The translations under genes and the position numbers were made by a program. This document shows positions 56,960 to 64,000 of a DNA stretch of 64,000 bases, piece after piece. The notes beneath the pieces are model-generated. The model searched no databases. It saw only the letters and a list, made by a program, of their open reading frames with translations, and had not been told where the DNA came from. The stretch is from Halomicrobium salinisoli (lineage in GTDB: Archaea > Halobacteriota > Halobacteria > Halobacteriales > Haloarculaceae): contig NZ_CP084463.1 of NCBI RefSeq assembly GCF_020405185.1, positions 1,984,001-2,048,000 on the forward strand, written 5' to 3'. Numbering within the stretch: position 1 is the first letter of the stretch; every line of letters starts with the position of its first letter.

Positions 56960-57790
56960 TTAAATCCCCGTCCCGGTATCGGAACGGTCGTCTCGGACGG
57001 CCGCCACGAGCCGACGGACCCGGTTCTCGTCGACCGGATTTGCGACCGCTCCGTCCCGCTTGAAGGCCGTCCCGACGATGGCGCCGTCTCCGACCTCCAG
57101 CAGGTCGGGAGCGTTCTCGGCCGTGACGCCGCTGCCGACGAGGACGGGCACGTCCGGATCCACGTCGTTGCGGGCGTCGACCGCGGCGGCGAGCGCGTCG
57201 GCGTCCGTCGCCTCGCCCGTCGCCGGTCCCGAGACGACCAGCCCGTCGGCGCGGCCGCGCTCGACGGCGTCGGCCACCTGCTCGGCCAGGGGGCGCTCTG
57301 ACAGCGGCGCGGAGTGTTTGACCGCGACGTCGGCCAGCACGGCGACGTCGGCGTCGATCCGCTCGCGCAGGCGCACCGTCTCGTGGGCCCGCCCCTCGAG
57401 CACGCCCTGGTCGGTCGCGCGGGCGCCGACGTGGACGTTGACCCGGACGAACGACCCGCCGGCCGCGGCGGCGACGGACAGCGCGGCTTCGGCGTCGTTC
57501 CGGAGGACGTTCACCCCGACGGGGCAGTCGACGGCCTCGCGGACGGCCCGGGTCGCCGCGGTCATCTCGGCGACGACGTGGTCCGGGACGTCCTCGGGGT
57601 AGAACGGTGCGTCGCCGAAGTTCTCCACCAGCACGGCGTCCGCACCGCCGGCGACTAGCGCCTCGGCGTCCGCGACGGCGCGCTCGCGGATCCCCTCGCG
57701 GTCCTCGTACTCGGGCGCCCCGGGCAGCGGGGGCAGGTGCACCATGCCGACGACCGGCGACTCGGCGCCGAGTCGCGCTTCGACGTCCAT
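56960..57790 (-). CDS. BtpA family protein
   Basis: A 276-aa TIM-barrel-like protein of the BtpA family. PVVGMVHLPPLPGAPEYED at the N-terminus is the family signature. GADAVLVENFGDAPFYPEDV (about 48), GVNVLRNDAEAALSVAAAAG and VLVGSGVTAENAPDLLEVGD follow. In cyanobacteria BtpA supports photosystem I biogenesis; the role of archaeal members is not established. It could be a metabolic enzyme, as the fold resembles nucleotide or aldolase barrels. Confidence 0.85.
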   Translation of the reverse strand: MDVEARLGAESPVVGMVHLPPLPGAPEYEDREGIRERAVADAEALVAGGADAVLVENFGDAPFYPEDVPDHVVAEMTAATRAVREAVDCPVGVNVLRNDAEAALSVAAAAGGSFVRVNVHVGARATDQGVLEGRAHETVRLRERIDADVAVLADVAVKHSAPLSERPLAEQVADAVERGRADGLVVSGPATGEATDADALAAAVDARNDVDPDVPVLVGSGVTAENAPDLLEVGDGAIVGTAFKRDGAVANPVDENRVRRLVAAVRDDRSDTGTGI

Positions 57791-57830
57791 GGTCGGGGTT
57801 CGCCGGGCCGGGTCAAAACGGCACCGGGCG

Positions 57831-58691
57831 TCACGCCGCGTCGGGGTCCTCCTCGCCGGCCACGACCAGCACCGGGACGTCGAGCGTCTGGAGGAGTTTC
57901 GTCGCGACGCTTCCCAGCAGCTGCCCGGAGAGGCTCCCGGACCGCTCCGAGGCGATCACGACGACGTCGATCCCCGCCTCGCGGACGTAGTCGTCGATCC
58001 CGTCGGGGACGCGACCGCGCCGGACCGCCCGCTCGACGGCGACGTCCGCGGCGTCCGCGGCCGCGAGGAAGTCGCCGACGTCGTCGGCCGCGTCGCCCTC
58101 CAGGCGGTCCATGTACTCCGCGCGAGCGCCGCCGGCGTCGAACCCCCCCGCCTCGGTCGAGAGGTCGACGACCCTGAGGACGTGCAGCGTCGCGTCGAAC
58201 TCCCGCGCGAGCAGCGTCGCCCAGGGCGCGGCCGCCTCGGCCTCGTGGCTCCCGTCGGTCGTCGCCAGCACGTCGTCGTAGGCGGCCGCGGGGTCCACGT
58301 CGGCCGTCTCCGGCACGGCGAGGACGGGGATATCGACCCGGCGCAGCAGTCGGTCGACCGCGCCCCCGAACAGCCGCTCGCCGACGCCGCTGGGGTCGCT
58401 CCGGCCGATCACCACGACGTCCGCGCCCGTGTCGCGGACGTGTTCCTCGAGGGCCTCGGGCACGTCCCCGTCGATCACGTGCGACTCCAGTTCGACCGTC
58501 CCCGCGTCGACCGTGGCGTCGGCGACGGCGGTCTTTGCCAACACCGCCGGATCGTCCGACGTACCGTCGTCCGCGACGTGGACGGCGTCCAGCGTCGCGC
58601 CGTGGGTCGCCGCGAACGCCTTCGCCACGGCGGCCGCCCGCCGGGAGGACTCCGTGTCGTCGACGGCGACCAGGATCCGGTCGATCATCAC
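57831..58691 (-). CDS. tandem universal stress protein (UspA x2)
   Basis: A 286-aa protein of two Usp domains. The first begins MMIDRILVAVDDTESSRRAA and has DVVVIGRSDPSGVGERLFGG with a G-x-x-G-type ATP-binding end. The second begins near residue 150 (YDDVLATTDGSHEAEAAAPW) and ends GSLSGQLLGSVATKLLQTLD, then VPVLVV. The ATP-binding G-2x-G-9x-G(S/T) pattern is recognisable in both but irregular. It is probably a cytoplasmic stress-response nucleotide binder; targets are unknown. Confidence 0.9.
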   Translation of the reverse strand: MMIDRILVAVDDTESSRRAAAVAKAFAATHGATLDAVHVADDGTSDDPAVLAKTAVADATVDAGTVELESHVIDGDVPEALEEHVRDTGADVVVIGRSDPSGVGERLFGGAVDRLLRRVDIPVLAVPETADVDPAAAYDDVLATTDGSHEAEAAAPWATLLAREFDATLHVLRVVDLSTEAGGFDAGGARAEYMDRLEGDAADDVGDFLAAADAADVAVERAVRRGRVPDGIDDYVREAGIDVVVIASERSGSLSGQLLGSVATKLLQTLDVPVLVVAGEEDPDAA

Positions 58692-58795
58692 TCGTCCGTT
58701 CGGGCTATCGACGGGTAAATGTTAACGCAGGACAATCATCGGGCCTGCCGTGAGACCGTCGATGGACTCCGAGCGGCGCGGTCCGAAGCGCGCCG

Positions 58796-59434
58796 CTACG
58801 CCTCCCAGTAGTCGGGCTCGTTGCCGGGCGTCCACTTGATCGAGCAGCCCCGCGAGGGCTTCTCCTCGGCCGTGATCTGCTCGCCGGCCAGCAGCGCCTC
58901 GACGTGGGCCTGCATCTCGCGCTCGCTGGGCTCGTCGTCCGGGTTCAGCGCGTCGTCGAGGCGGCCGTGGTAGGCGACGCGGAAGGTGCCGTCTCGCGGC
59001 TCGTCGCCGCTCGACTGTTCCGAGGCGCTTCGCGCCTCGCTGTCGTTGTCCAGCAGGAACGGATCCGGCGTGCAGCGGGCGCCGTAGGCCGCCGCGACGT
59101 CCTGGGACTCGTCCCGGAGGTAGGCGTCGTACCGGATCGTCCCGTCCGCGACGAGGTCCGTCATCCGGTCGAGGGAGTCGTCGGGGTACGCCTCCGCGTC
59201 GTTGGAGTTGACGCCCACGACGGCGAGGTCGTCGTACTCGGCGGCGAGCGCGTTCAGCTCGTCGAACTTCGCTTGCGCGTACGGGCAGTGGTTGCAGGTG
59301 AACACCACCAGCGCGGCCTCGCGGTCGGCGAAGTCCGACAGGGCGTGGGTCTCGCCGTCGGCGCCGGGCAGTTCGAAGGGCGGTGCCTCGTCCCCCTGAG
59401 CGAGGACGTCGTCCTCGGACTCGAGCGCCACCAT
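58796..59434 (-). CDS. thioredoxin-fold (AhpC/TSA/redoxin) protein
   Basis: A 212-aa thioredoxin-like protein. APPFELPGADGETHALSDFA is the redoxin opening. VVFTCNHCPYAQAKFDELNA carries the CNHC redox pair at about residue 47. VVGVNSNDAEAYPDDSLDRM and CTPDPFLLDND follow. Compared with the usual continuation to GRLDDALNP, there is an insertion of about 18 residues (SEARSASEQSSGDEPRDG) encoded over a perfect 7-bp hairpin at 59022-59038. The C-terminal RGCSIKWTPGNEPDYW is conserved in this subfamily. The partner is unknown. Confidence 0.87.
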   Translation of the reverse strand: MVALESEDDVLAQGDEAPPFELPGADGETHALSDFADREAALVVFTCNHCPYAQAKFDELNALAAEYDDLAVVGVNSNDAEAYPDDSLDRMTDLVADGTIRYDAYLRDESQDVAAAYGARCTPDPFLLDNDSEARSASEQSSGDEPRDGTFRVAYHGRLDDALNPDDEPSEREMQAHVEALLAGEQITAEEKPSRGCSIKWTPGNEPDYWEA

Positions 59435-59500
59435 GGTCGTCCCGACCTTCGAGCGCCGCTATCAAAGAGCTTCAGGGGTTCGGCGTGGTCCCGCGACGGA

Positions 59501-59797
59501 TCACTCGGCCGTCGCGGCGTCGAACGCCCGCGCTGCCGCCAGCACGTCGCTGTCGGTCGCGAGGGCGTACACCGGCTCGTCGTCCTCGCGGTCGCGCTTC
59601 TCCACCAGTCCCAGGTCGACGGCGGCCTCCAGGGTGCCCTCGAGGTACAGCGTCCTGTACGGCACGCCGGTTGCGTCGCTCAGCTCCGTCCGGGTGTAGG
59701 TCGCCGCCGGATCGAGGTCCAGCAGGGCGGCGACCAGCGCGGCCGCGTCGTCGTGCTCGGCGATGGCGTCCCACCCGGAACGGGTCCCGTCAGTCAT
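59501..59797 (-). CDS. small winged-helix-like protein
   Basis: A 98-aa protein. DDAAALVAALLDLDPAATYT, RTELSDATGVPYRTLYLEGT and AAVDLGLVEKRDREDDEPVY form a compact winged helix with the recognition helix around PYRTLYLEG. The remainder (DSDVLAAARAFDAATAE) is a short helix. It is most likely a DNA-binding regulator of the haloarchaeal ArsR/MarR-like kind; the target is unknown. It is divergent from the Lrp gene at 59961. Confidence 0.7.
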   Translation of the reverse strand: MTDGTRSGWDAIAEHDDAAALVAALLDLDPAATYTRTELSDATGVPYRTLYLEGTLEAAVDLGLVEKRDREDDEPVYALATDSDVLAAARAFDAATAE

Positions 59798-59960
59798 GCG
59801 GGAGGGGTGGCTCCGGGCCGGCTTAAAACTGTACCCTTCACGCCGCGCAACCGGCGCGTGACGCCCGCCACCGGCGGTCCCGCCCGGCGGCCGCCGTCCG
59901 TGTGCGGATCGTCGGCACGGGGTAGCAACGCTTTAGTCCGCGCCCGAGCGGAGAGTAGGT

Positions 59961-60455
59961 ATGGACGACCGCGGCGAGATCCTGGCGCTGTTGCGCGAGA
60001 ACGCCCGCTACACCACCGAGGACATGGCCCGCCAGACGGGCCTCGACGAGGACGAGGTCGAGGCGGCGATCGAGGAACTGGAGGCCGAGGGCGTGGTCCG
60101 CGGCTACCAGGCCGTCGTCGACTGGGACGCCCTCGACGAGGACGAGGAGCGGGTCCGCGCGACGGTCGAGCTCAACGTCACCCTCGACCGCGAGACCAAC
60201 TACGTCGACATCGCCGACCGGATCGCCAAGTTCCCGCAGGTGCGGTCGCTGCGGCTGGTCAGCGGCGACTACGACTTCGACCTCGAGGTCGAGGGCGACT
60301 CCATGCAGGAGGTCTCGCACTTCGTCAGCGACAAGATCGCGGTGATCCCCGAGATCACTCAGACGGTGACCCACTACGTCATGGACTCCTACAAGGAGCA
60401 GGGCATCGAGTTCGGCGACGGGGACGACGACGACCGACTGTCCGTCTCGCCATGA
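59961..60455 (+). CDS. Lrp/AsnC family transcriptional regulator, coupled to aminotransferase
   Basis: A 164-aa Lrp-type regulator. The helix-turn-helix is EILALLRENARYTTEDMARQ, then TGLDEDEVEAAIEELEAEGV. The RAM domain runs from about residue 70 (ELNVTLDRETNYVDIADRIA; LRLVSGDYDFDLEVEGDSMQ). Its stop codon overlaps the ATG of the aminotransferase as ATGA, so it is probably the local regulator of that gene, responding to an amino acid. The ATG at 59961 gives a standard N-terminus. Confidence 0.92.
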   Translation: MDDRGEILALLRENARYTTEDMARQTGLDEDEVEAAIEELEAEGVVRGYQAVVDWDALDEDEERVRATVELNVTLDRETNYVDIADRIAKFPQVRSLRLVSGDYDFDLEVEGDSMQEVSHFVSDKIAVIPEITQTVTHYVMDSYKEQGIEFGDGDDDDRLSVSP

Positions 60456-61597
60456 CGTTCGAGCCGGCCGACCGCGTCGACCAGGTGCCGCCCAGCGGCA
60501 TCCGCCGCTTCTTCGAGCTCGCCGAGGAGATGGACGACATCATCTCCCTCGGCGTGGGCGAGCCCGACTTCTCCGCGCCGTGGGCCGCCCGCGAGGCCGC
60601 CATCGCCTCGCTGGAGCAGGGCAAGACCTCCTACACGGCCAACCGCGGCAAGCGCGAGCTCCGCGAGCTGATCGCGGCGGACGTCGACCGGCGCTACGAC
60701 CTCGACTACGACCCCGACGAGGAGATCCTGGTGACGGCGGGCGCCAGCGAGGGGCTGGACCTGGCCTTCCGCGCCCTGCTGAACCCCGGCGACGCCGTGG
60801 CCGTCGCCCAGCCCTGCTACGTCTCCTACGTCCCCGGCGTCACCTTCGCCGGCGGCGAGGTGATCGACGTCCCCACGCGCGCGGCCGACGAGTTCAAACT
60901 GACCTACGAGGTCCTCGAGGCGTCCGGCGCGGCCGAGGCGGAGGCGCTGGTGTACTGCTACCCCAACAACCCCACCGGCGCCACGATGACCGAGGACGAA
61001 CTCCGGGAGGTCGCCGAGTTCGCCCGCGAGCACGACCTGATCGTGTTCGCCGACGAGATCTACTCGGAGCTGAGCTACGAGCACGACCACACCTCCATCG
61101 CGACGCTGCCGGGGATGCGCGAGCGGACGGTCGTGTTCAACGGCTTCTCGAAGGCCTACGCCATGACCGGGATGCGCCTCGGCTACGCCATGGCGCCCCC
61201 GGAGGCGATCACGGCGATGAACCGCGTCCACCAGTACACGATGCTGTCGGCGCCGACCACCGCCCAGCACGCCGCCATCGAGGCGCTACAGACCTGCGGC
61301 GACGAGGTCGTCGATATGCGCGAGCAGTACGACCGCCGCCGGCAGTTCGTCCTCTCGCGGTTCGAGGAGATGGGCCTGGAGTGCTTCCCCGCCTCGGGCG
61401 CCTTCTACGCCTTCCCCGAGTGCCCCTGGGACGACGCCAACGAGTTCGCCGAGGCCCTGCTGGAGGAGGAGCGGGTCGCAGTCGTCCCGGGCACCGCCTT
61501 CGGCGAGGGCGGCGACGGCCACCTCCGGATCTCCTACGCGACCGGGCTCGGCGACCTGAAGGAGGCGATGGCGCGGCTGGAGTCCTTCCTCGAGTGA
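60452..61597 (+). CDS. class I/II pyridoxal-phosphate aminotransferase
   Basis: A 381-aa fold-type I aminotransferase. SLGVGEPDFSAPWAAREAAI opens the protein. VTAGASEGLDLAFRALLNPG (about 90), YCYPNNPTGATMTEDELREV (about 168), FADEIYSELSYEHDHTSIAT (about 197) and the PLP-lysine motif NGFSKAYAMTGMRLGYAMAP (about 230, Lys in SKAYAM) are all intact. The substrate-binding Arg is in HLRISYATG. It is most like the aspartate/aromatic subgroup found in archaea. The ATGA overlap with the upstream Lrp gene implies coordinated expression. Confidence 0.93.
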   Translation: MTFEPADRVDQVPPSGIRRFFELAEEMDDIISLGVGEPDFSAPWAAREAAIASLEQGKTSYTANRGKRELRELIAADVDRRYDLDYDPDEEILVTAGASEGLDLAFRALLNPGDAVAVAQPCYVSYVPGVTFAGGEVIDVPTRAADEFKLTYEVLEASGAAEAEALVYCYPNNPTGATMTEDELREVAEFAREHDLIVFADEIYSELSYEHDHTSIATLPGMRERTVVFNGFSKAYAMTGMRLGYAMAPPEAITAMNRVHQYTMLSAPTTAQHAAIEALQTCGDEVVDMREQYDRRRQFVLSRFEEMGLECFPASGAFYAFPECPWDDANEFAEALLEEERVAVVPGTAFGEGGDGHLRISYATGLGDLKEAMARLESFLE

Positions 61598-62015
61598 GAC
61601 CGGCGACCGCGTGAACCGGTCGCCGCGAGGCGACCGTCGCCTCCGACGCGTCAAAAGAGGGACAGGGTGGTCGACGCCCCCGACGGTGGCGTCTGGCTCC
61701 GAGGACTGGCACGGACCGTGGCAGGCCGGGACCGGCACGACACCCCCCACTGGGACGGTCGTGCCGGCAAGCGGCTCCGACGGTCCGTTCGAGGCACGCG
61801 CACCGACCGACTGGCTGTGTCGCACGGACCGCCGCCGTCGGCGCCGGATCGGCCGCCGGGCTGGCTGCGGCCGACCCGGACAGCGGCGGCGGGCCGCGTC
61901 AGTCCGGGCACCGTCAGGGGCACTAGCGTCGGGGAGCCTGATTCGATTGAACCTTTACCTACTATGGTCGGGTCACGGGGCAGGTATTTTTGCCCGGGGG
62001 TAGTACGTGAACGTA
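61598..62015. other. intergenic region before the HTH gene
   Basis: About 418 bp with no convincing gene. Frames here are Arg/Pro-rich shadows. A TATA-like TATTTTT at 61984-61990 is the probable promoter of the gene at 62016. No repeat or RNA is recognised. Confidence 0.5.
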
Positions 62016-62768
62016 ATGGCATCGCCGAAGCGCGAACTCCTGAGCGTGGAGCTGGAGCTCTGGCATCCCGACTGCTGGACGAACGAGGTGATGGAGGAGA
62101 CTGACGCCGGCGTGCTCGGACACGGGAGCGTCCTGGACGGGCGACGGGCGTACGAGCGGTGTACGATCTACGGCGACTCGCCGGAGCACGTGGCCGAGGC
62201 CGTGGGGACGGCCGAGGAGTCCACGCTGATCGGGGACGTCCAGACCGTGGGGTCGACGCCGGCCGAGAGCGTGGTCCCGGAGTCGGCCATCGGCACGTTC
62301 GCGCAGGACGTCTTCATCGAGTACGAGTTCACCGAGGGGATCGGACCGGCCTTCGCCTCCCGGGGGTTCGTCCTCGACGGCGCGTCGCGGATGGAGGACG
62401 GCAGGGAGATCTGGCCGCTCCTGGTGCAGATGAACCGGTCGTCGCTCGGCCGCCGGATCGAGGAGATCCGCAACGAGTACGACGCGAACATCACCATCAG
62501 GCAGGTCACGTCGGCCGACCGCGAGCGGTCGACGCCCTCCTTCGAGGACCGGCTGAGCGAGCTGACCCCGCGCCAGCGCCAGGCCTACGAGCTGGCCCGG
62601 CGGCGGGGGTACTACGAGTGGCCCCGGGAGACGAGCGTGCAGGACCTCGCCGACGACCTCGGCGTCTCAAAGACGACCTTCCTCGAGCACCTCCGGTCGG
62701 CCGAGAACCACCTCCTCGACCCGCCCCAGTCACGGGAGCGGTCCGGCGACGGTAGCGATGGAACCTAA
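62016..62768 (+). CDS. Bat-like HTH-10 transcriptional regulator
   Basis: A 250-aa protein of the haloarchaeal bacterio-opsin-activator-like class. An N-terminal sensory region (LSVELELWHPDCWTNEVMEE; FIEYEFTEGIGPAFASRGFV) is followed by the C-terminal HTH-10 domain (residues 185-235): LTPRQRQAYELARRRGYYEW, PRETSVQDLADDLGVSKTTF. The HTH-10 domain gives the class. ATG 62016 is preferred over GTG 62007 because the upstream TATA-like box is about 26-30 bp away. Regulated genes are unknown. Confidence 0.87.
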   Translation: MASPKRELLSVELELWHPDCWTNEVMEETDAGVLGHGSVLDGRRAYERCTIYGDSPEHVAEAVGTAEESTLIGDVQTVGSTPAESVVPESAIGTFAQDVFIEYEFTEGIGPAFASRGFVLDGASRMEDGREIWPLLVQMNRSSLGRRIEEIRNEYDANITIRQVTSADRERSTPSFEDRLSELTPRQRQAYELARRRGYYEWPRETSVQDLADDLGVSKTTFLEHLRSAENHLLDPPQSRERSGDGSDGT

Positions 62769-62939
62769 TGACGCGCTCGCCGGACAGCCAGGAAACGTCT
62801 CGGCGGGGCCGTAGTTTCGATCGTTACGCCCGCCGCCCGATCATGGTAGGGTGAGTTCCTTGCCGGGCCGCGCGCTGGCCGCCACTGTCGATCCGGAGCG
62901 CGGCGCTGCCCGGACCGATCACGCGCTGGGAGGGTATCC

Positions 62940-63632
62940 ATGACAGACGACACCGGGAAACAGTGGACCGAGCTGTATCACGCGAACGAGGACGAGGACG
63001 CGCCCCTCATGCCGTCGAAGCCGCTCCCGTTCGTCGAGGAGATCGTGGCCGTCCTCGAGGAGCGCGGGTACGAGACCGTCCTGGAGGCGGCCGCCGGCGA
63101 GGGCCGGAACAGCCAGCGGTTCGTCGAGGCCGTCTCCGACCTCCACGCCTGTGACATCAGCGAGGAGGCGCTGTCGGTCTGCGCCGACCGCACGGGGGGA
63201 CGGGTCACCTCGCGGCGCGCCGACGTCCGGGACCTCCCGTACGACGACGGCGCGTTCGAGGCGACGATCATGCTGGACGCGCTGACCCACCTGCGGGAGG
63301 TCGAACTCGTGCTCCGCGAGCTCGCACGGGTGACGGAGCCGGGCGGGCACGTCGTCTTCAACATGCCCGTCGAGGGGGACGACGCCGCGGCGACGGGTGA
63401 TCTCGTCGACGACTGGGGGGCCCTCGCGGAGTACGAGTACGCGACGGAGGGCCACGACGTGACGTACATGTTCGTCGGGGAGCGGGATCGGTTCACGGCG
63501 CTGCTGTCGTCGTACGGCCTCCGCGTCGAGCGCGTCACGACGTGGGAGTGGCGCGATCCGCCCCACCCGCAGTACCGGCGCCGGGAGCACGACCACAGGA
63601 ACGTCGTCGTGTACGCGAGAACCGGAGGGTAG
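62940..63632 (+). CDS. SAM-dependent methyltransferase, type 11-like
   Basis: A 230-aa class I methyltransferase. Motif I is VLEAAAGEGRNSQRFVEA (about residue 48). The acidic residue after strand 2 is in LHACDISEEALSV, DVRDLPYDDGAFEATIMLDA follows, and VTEPGGHVVFNMPVEGDDAA is the post-motif region. The substrate is unknown; small-molecule and protein targets are both possible. It ends 2 bp before the AzlC-type gene, so the two are likely cotranscribed. Confidence 0.87.
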   Translation: MTDDTGKQWTELYHANEDEDAPLMPSKPLPFVEEIVAVLEERGYETVLEAAAGEGRNSQRFVEAVSDLHACDISEEALSVCADRTGGRVTSRRADVRDLPYDDGAFEATIMLDALTHLREVELVLRELARVTEPGGHVVFNMPVEGDDAAATGDLVDDWGALAEYEYATEGHDVTYMFVGERDRFTALLSSYGLRVERVTTWEWRDPPHPQYRRREHDHRNVVVYARTGG

Positions 63633-63634
63633 CT

Positions 63635-64000
63635 ATGGAGGCGCACGCCGGGCCCGACGAGACGGAGTTCAGCCACGAGGGGCTCGTCGCCGGCGTCCGG
63701 GAGAGCGTCCCCATCGCGCTCGGCGTCTTCACCTACGGGGTCGTCTTCGGCGTCCTCGCGCGGCAGTCCTCGCTCGGCGTCGCCGAGGCCGTGCTGATGA
63801 GCGCCTCGGTGTTCGCCGCGTCCGCGCAGTTCGTCGTCCTCGACCTGTGGGAGTCGCCGCTGCCGGTGATCGCCATCGTCGCCACGACCGTCGCGGTGAA
63901 CCTCAGACACCTCCTGATGGGCGCGTCGATCCAGCCGTGGCTCGAGCGGCTCGCGCCCCGGACGACCTACGGGACGCTGTACTTCCTCAACGACGAGTCG
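63635..64000 (+). CDS. azlC: AzlC family branched-chain amino acid permease (truncated by window end)
   Basis: The first 122 codons of a membrane protein starting MEAHAGPDETEFSHEGLVAG. RESVPIALGVFTYGVVFGVL, SVFAASAQFVVLDLWESPLP and TVAVNLRHLLMGASIQPWLE are the AzlC family landmarks. AzlC with its small partner AzlD exports branched-chain amino acids; azlD would be expected just beyond the window. The frame runs open to the edge. It starts 2 bp after the methyltransferase stop. Confidence 0.88.
   Translation, partial: MEAHAGPDETEFSHEGLVAGVRESVPIALGVFTYGVVFGVLARQSSLGVAEAVLMSASVFAASAQFVVLDLWESPLPVIAIVATTVAVNLRHLLMGASIQPWLERLAPRTTYGTLYFLNDES

Overview
The window is high-GC, with strongly acidic proteins, TATA boxes placed about 25-30 bp upstream of start codons (leaderless transcripts), PGF-CTERM surface proteins, an archaeosortase and archaeal translation genes. 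This is chromosomal DNA of an extremely halophilic archaeon (class Halobacteria). The S-layer family and the rRNA sequence resemble the Haloarcula/Halomicrobium side of the class, but species cannot be fixed from the sequence alone.

Layout. 1-3440: the 5' part of an rRNA operon on the minus strand (promoters, 16S, a shrunken tRNA-like gene in the spacer, 5' third of 23S). 3448-7137: an accessory patch with a frame-disrupted gene, an AT-rich sulfatase-like gene, a small unknown gene and a string of truncated tRNA-Thr 3' ends leading to the intact tRNA-Thr (7138-7212). 7326-9176: trm5 and dphB. 9179-19490: archaeosortase A followed by three tandem S-layer glycoprotein genes that end in PGF-CTERM signals, so the processing enzyme sits beside its likely main substrates. 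19710-24563: DRG GTPase, then ribosomal proteins L11, L1, L10/P0 and L12. 24686-34673: housekeeping genes (permease, CorA, CysS, CbiX, DR2241-like, Trm112, PurA, a small regulator) and one 384-bp array of nested hairpins. 34686-42855: a large protein with a long disordered middle, then the cytochrome oxidase region (CoxA and small membrane proteins) and acetyl-CoA synthetase. 43293-47070: a second PGF-CTERM surface protein followed by a Tat-exported protein built like a phage tail fibre or adhesin. 47081-64000: CBS/ParB-like protein, DHH phosphoesterase, Lrp regulator with pyruvate:ferredoxin oxidoreductase, CheC, an unusual histidine kinase, and general metabolism and regulation genes, ending in a truncated AzlC permease.

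The theme is the cell surface: three S-layer genes with a conserved long leader (an overlapping upstream reading frame in two of them), mosaic divergence among the copies, the sortase that processes them, and a separate fibre-like surface locus. Other items for a second look are the spacer tRNA that has kept its stems but lost two anticodon-loop bases, a soluble histidine kinase fused to an extracellular-type beta-sandwich domain, and the hairpin array.
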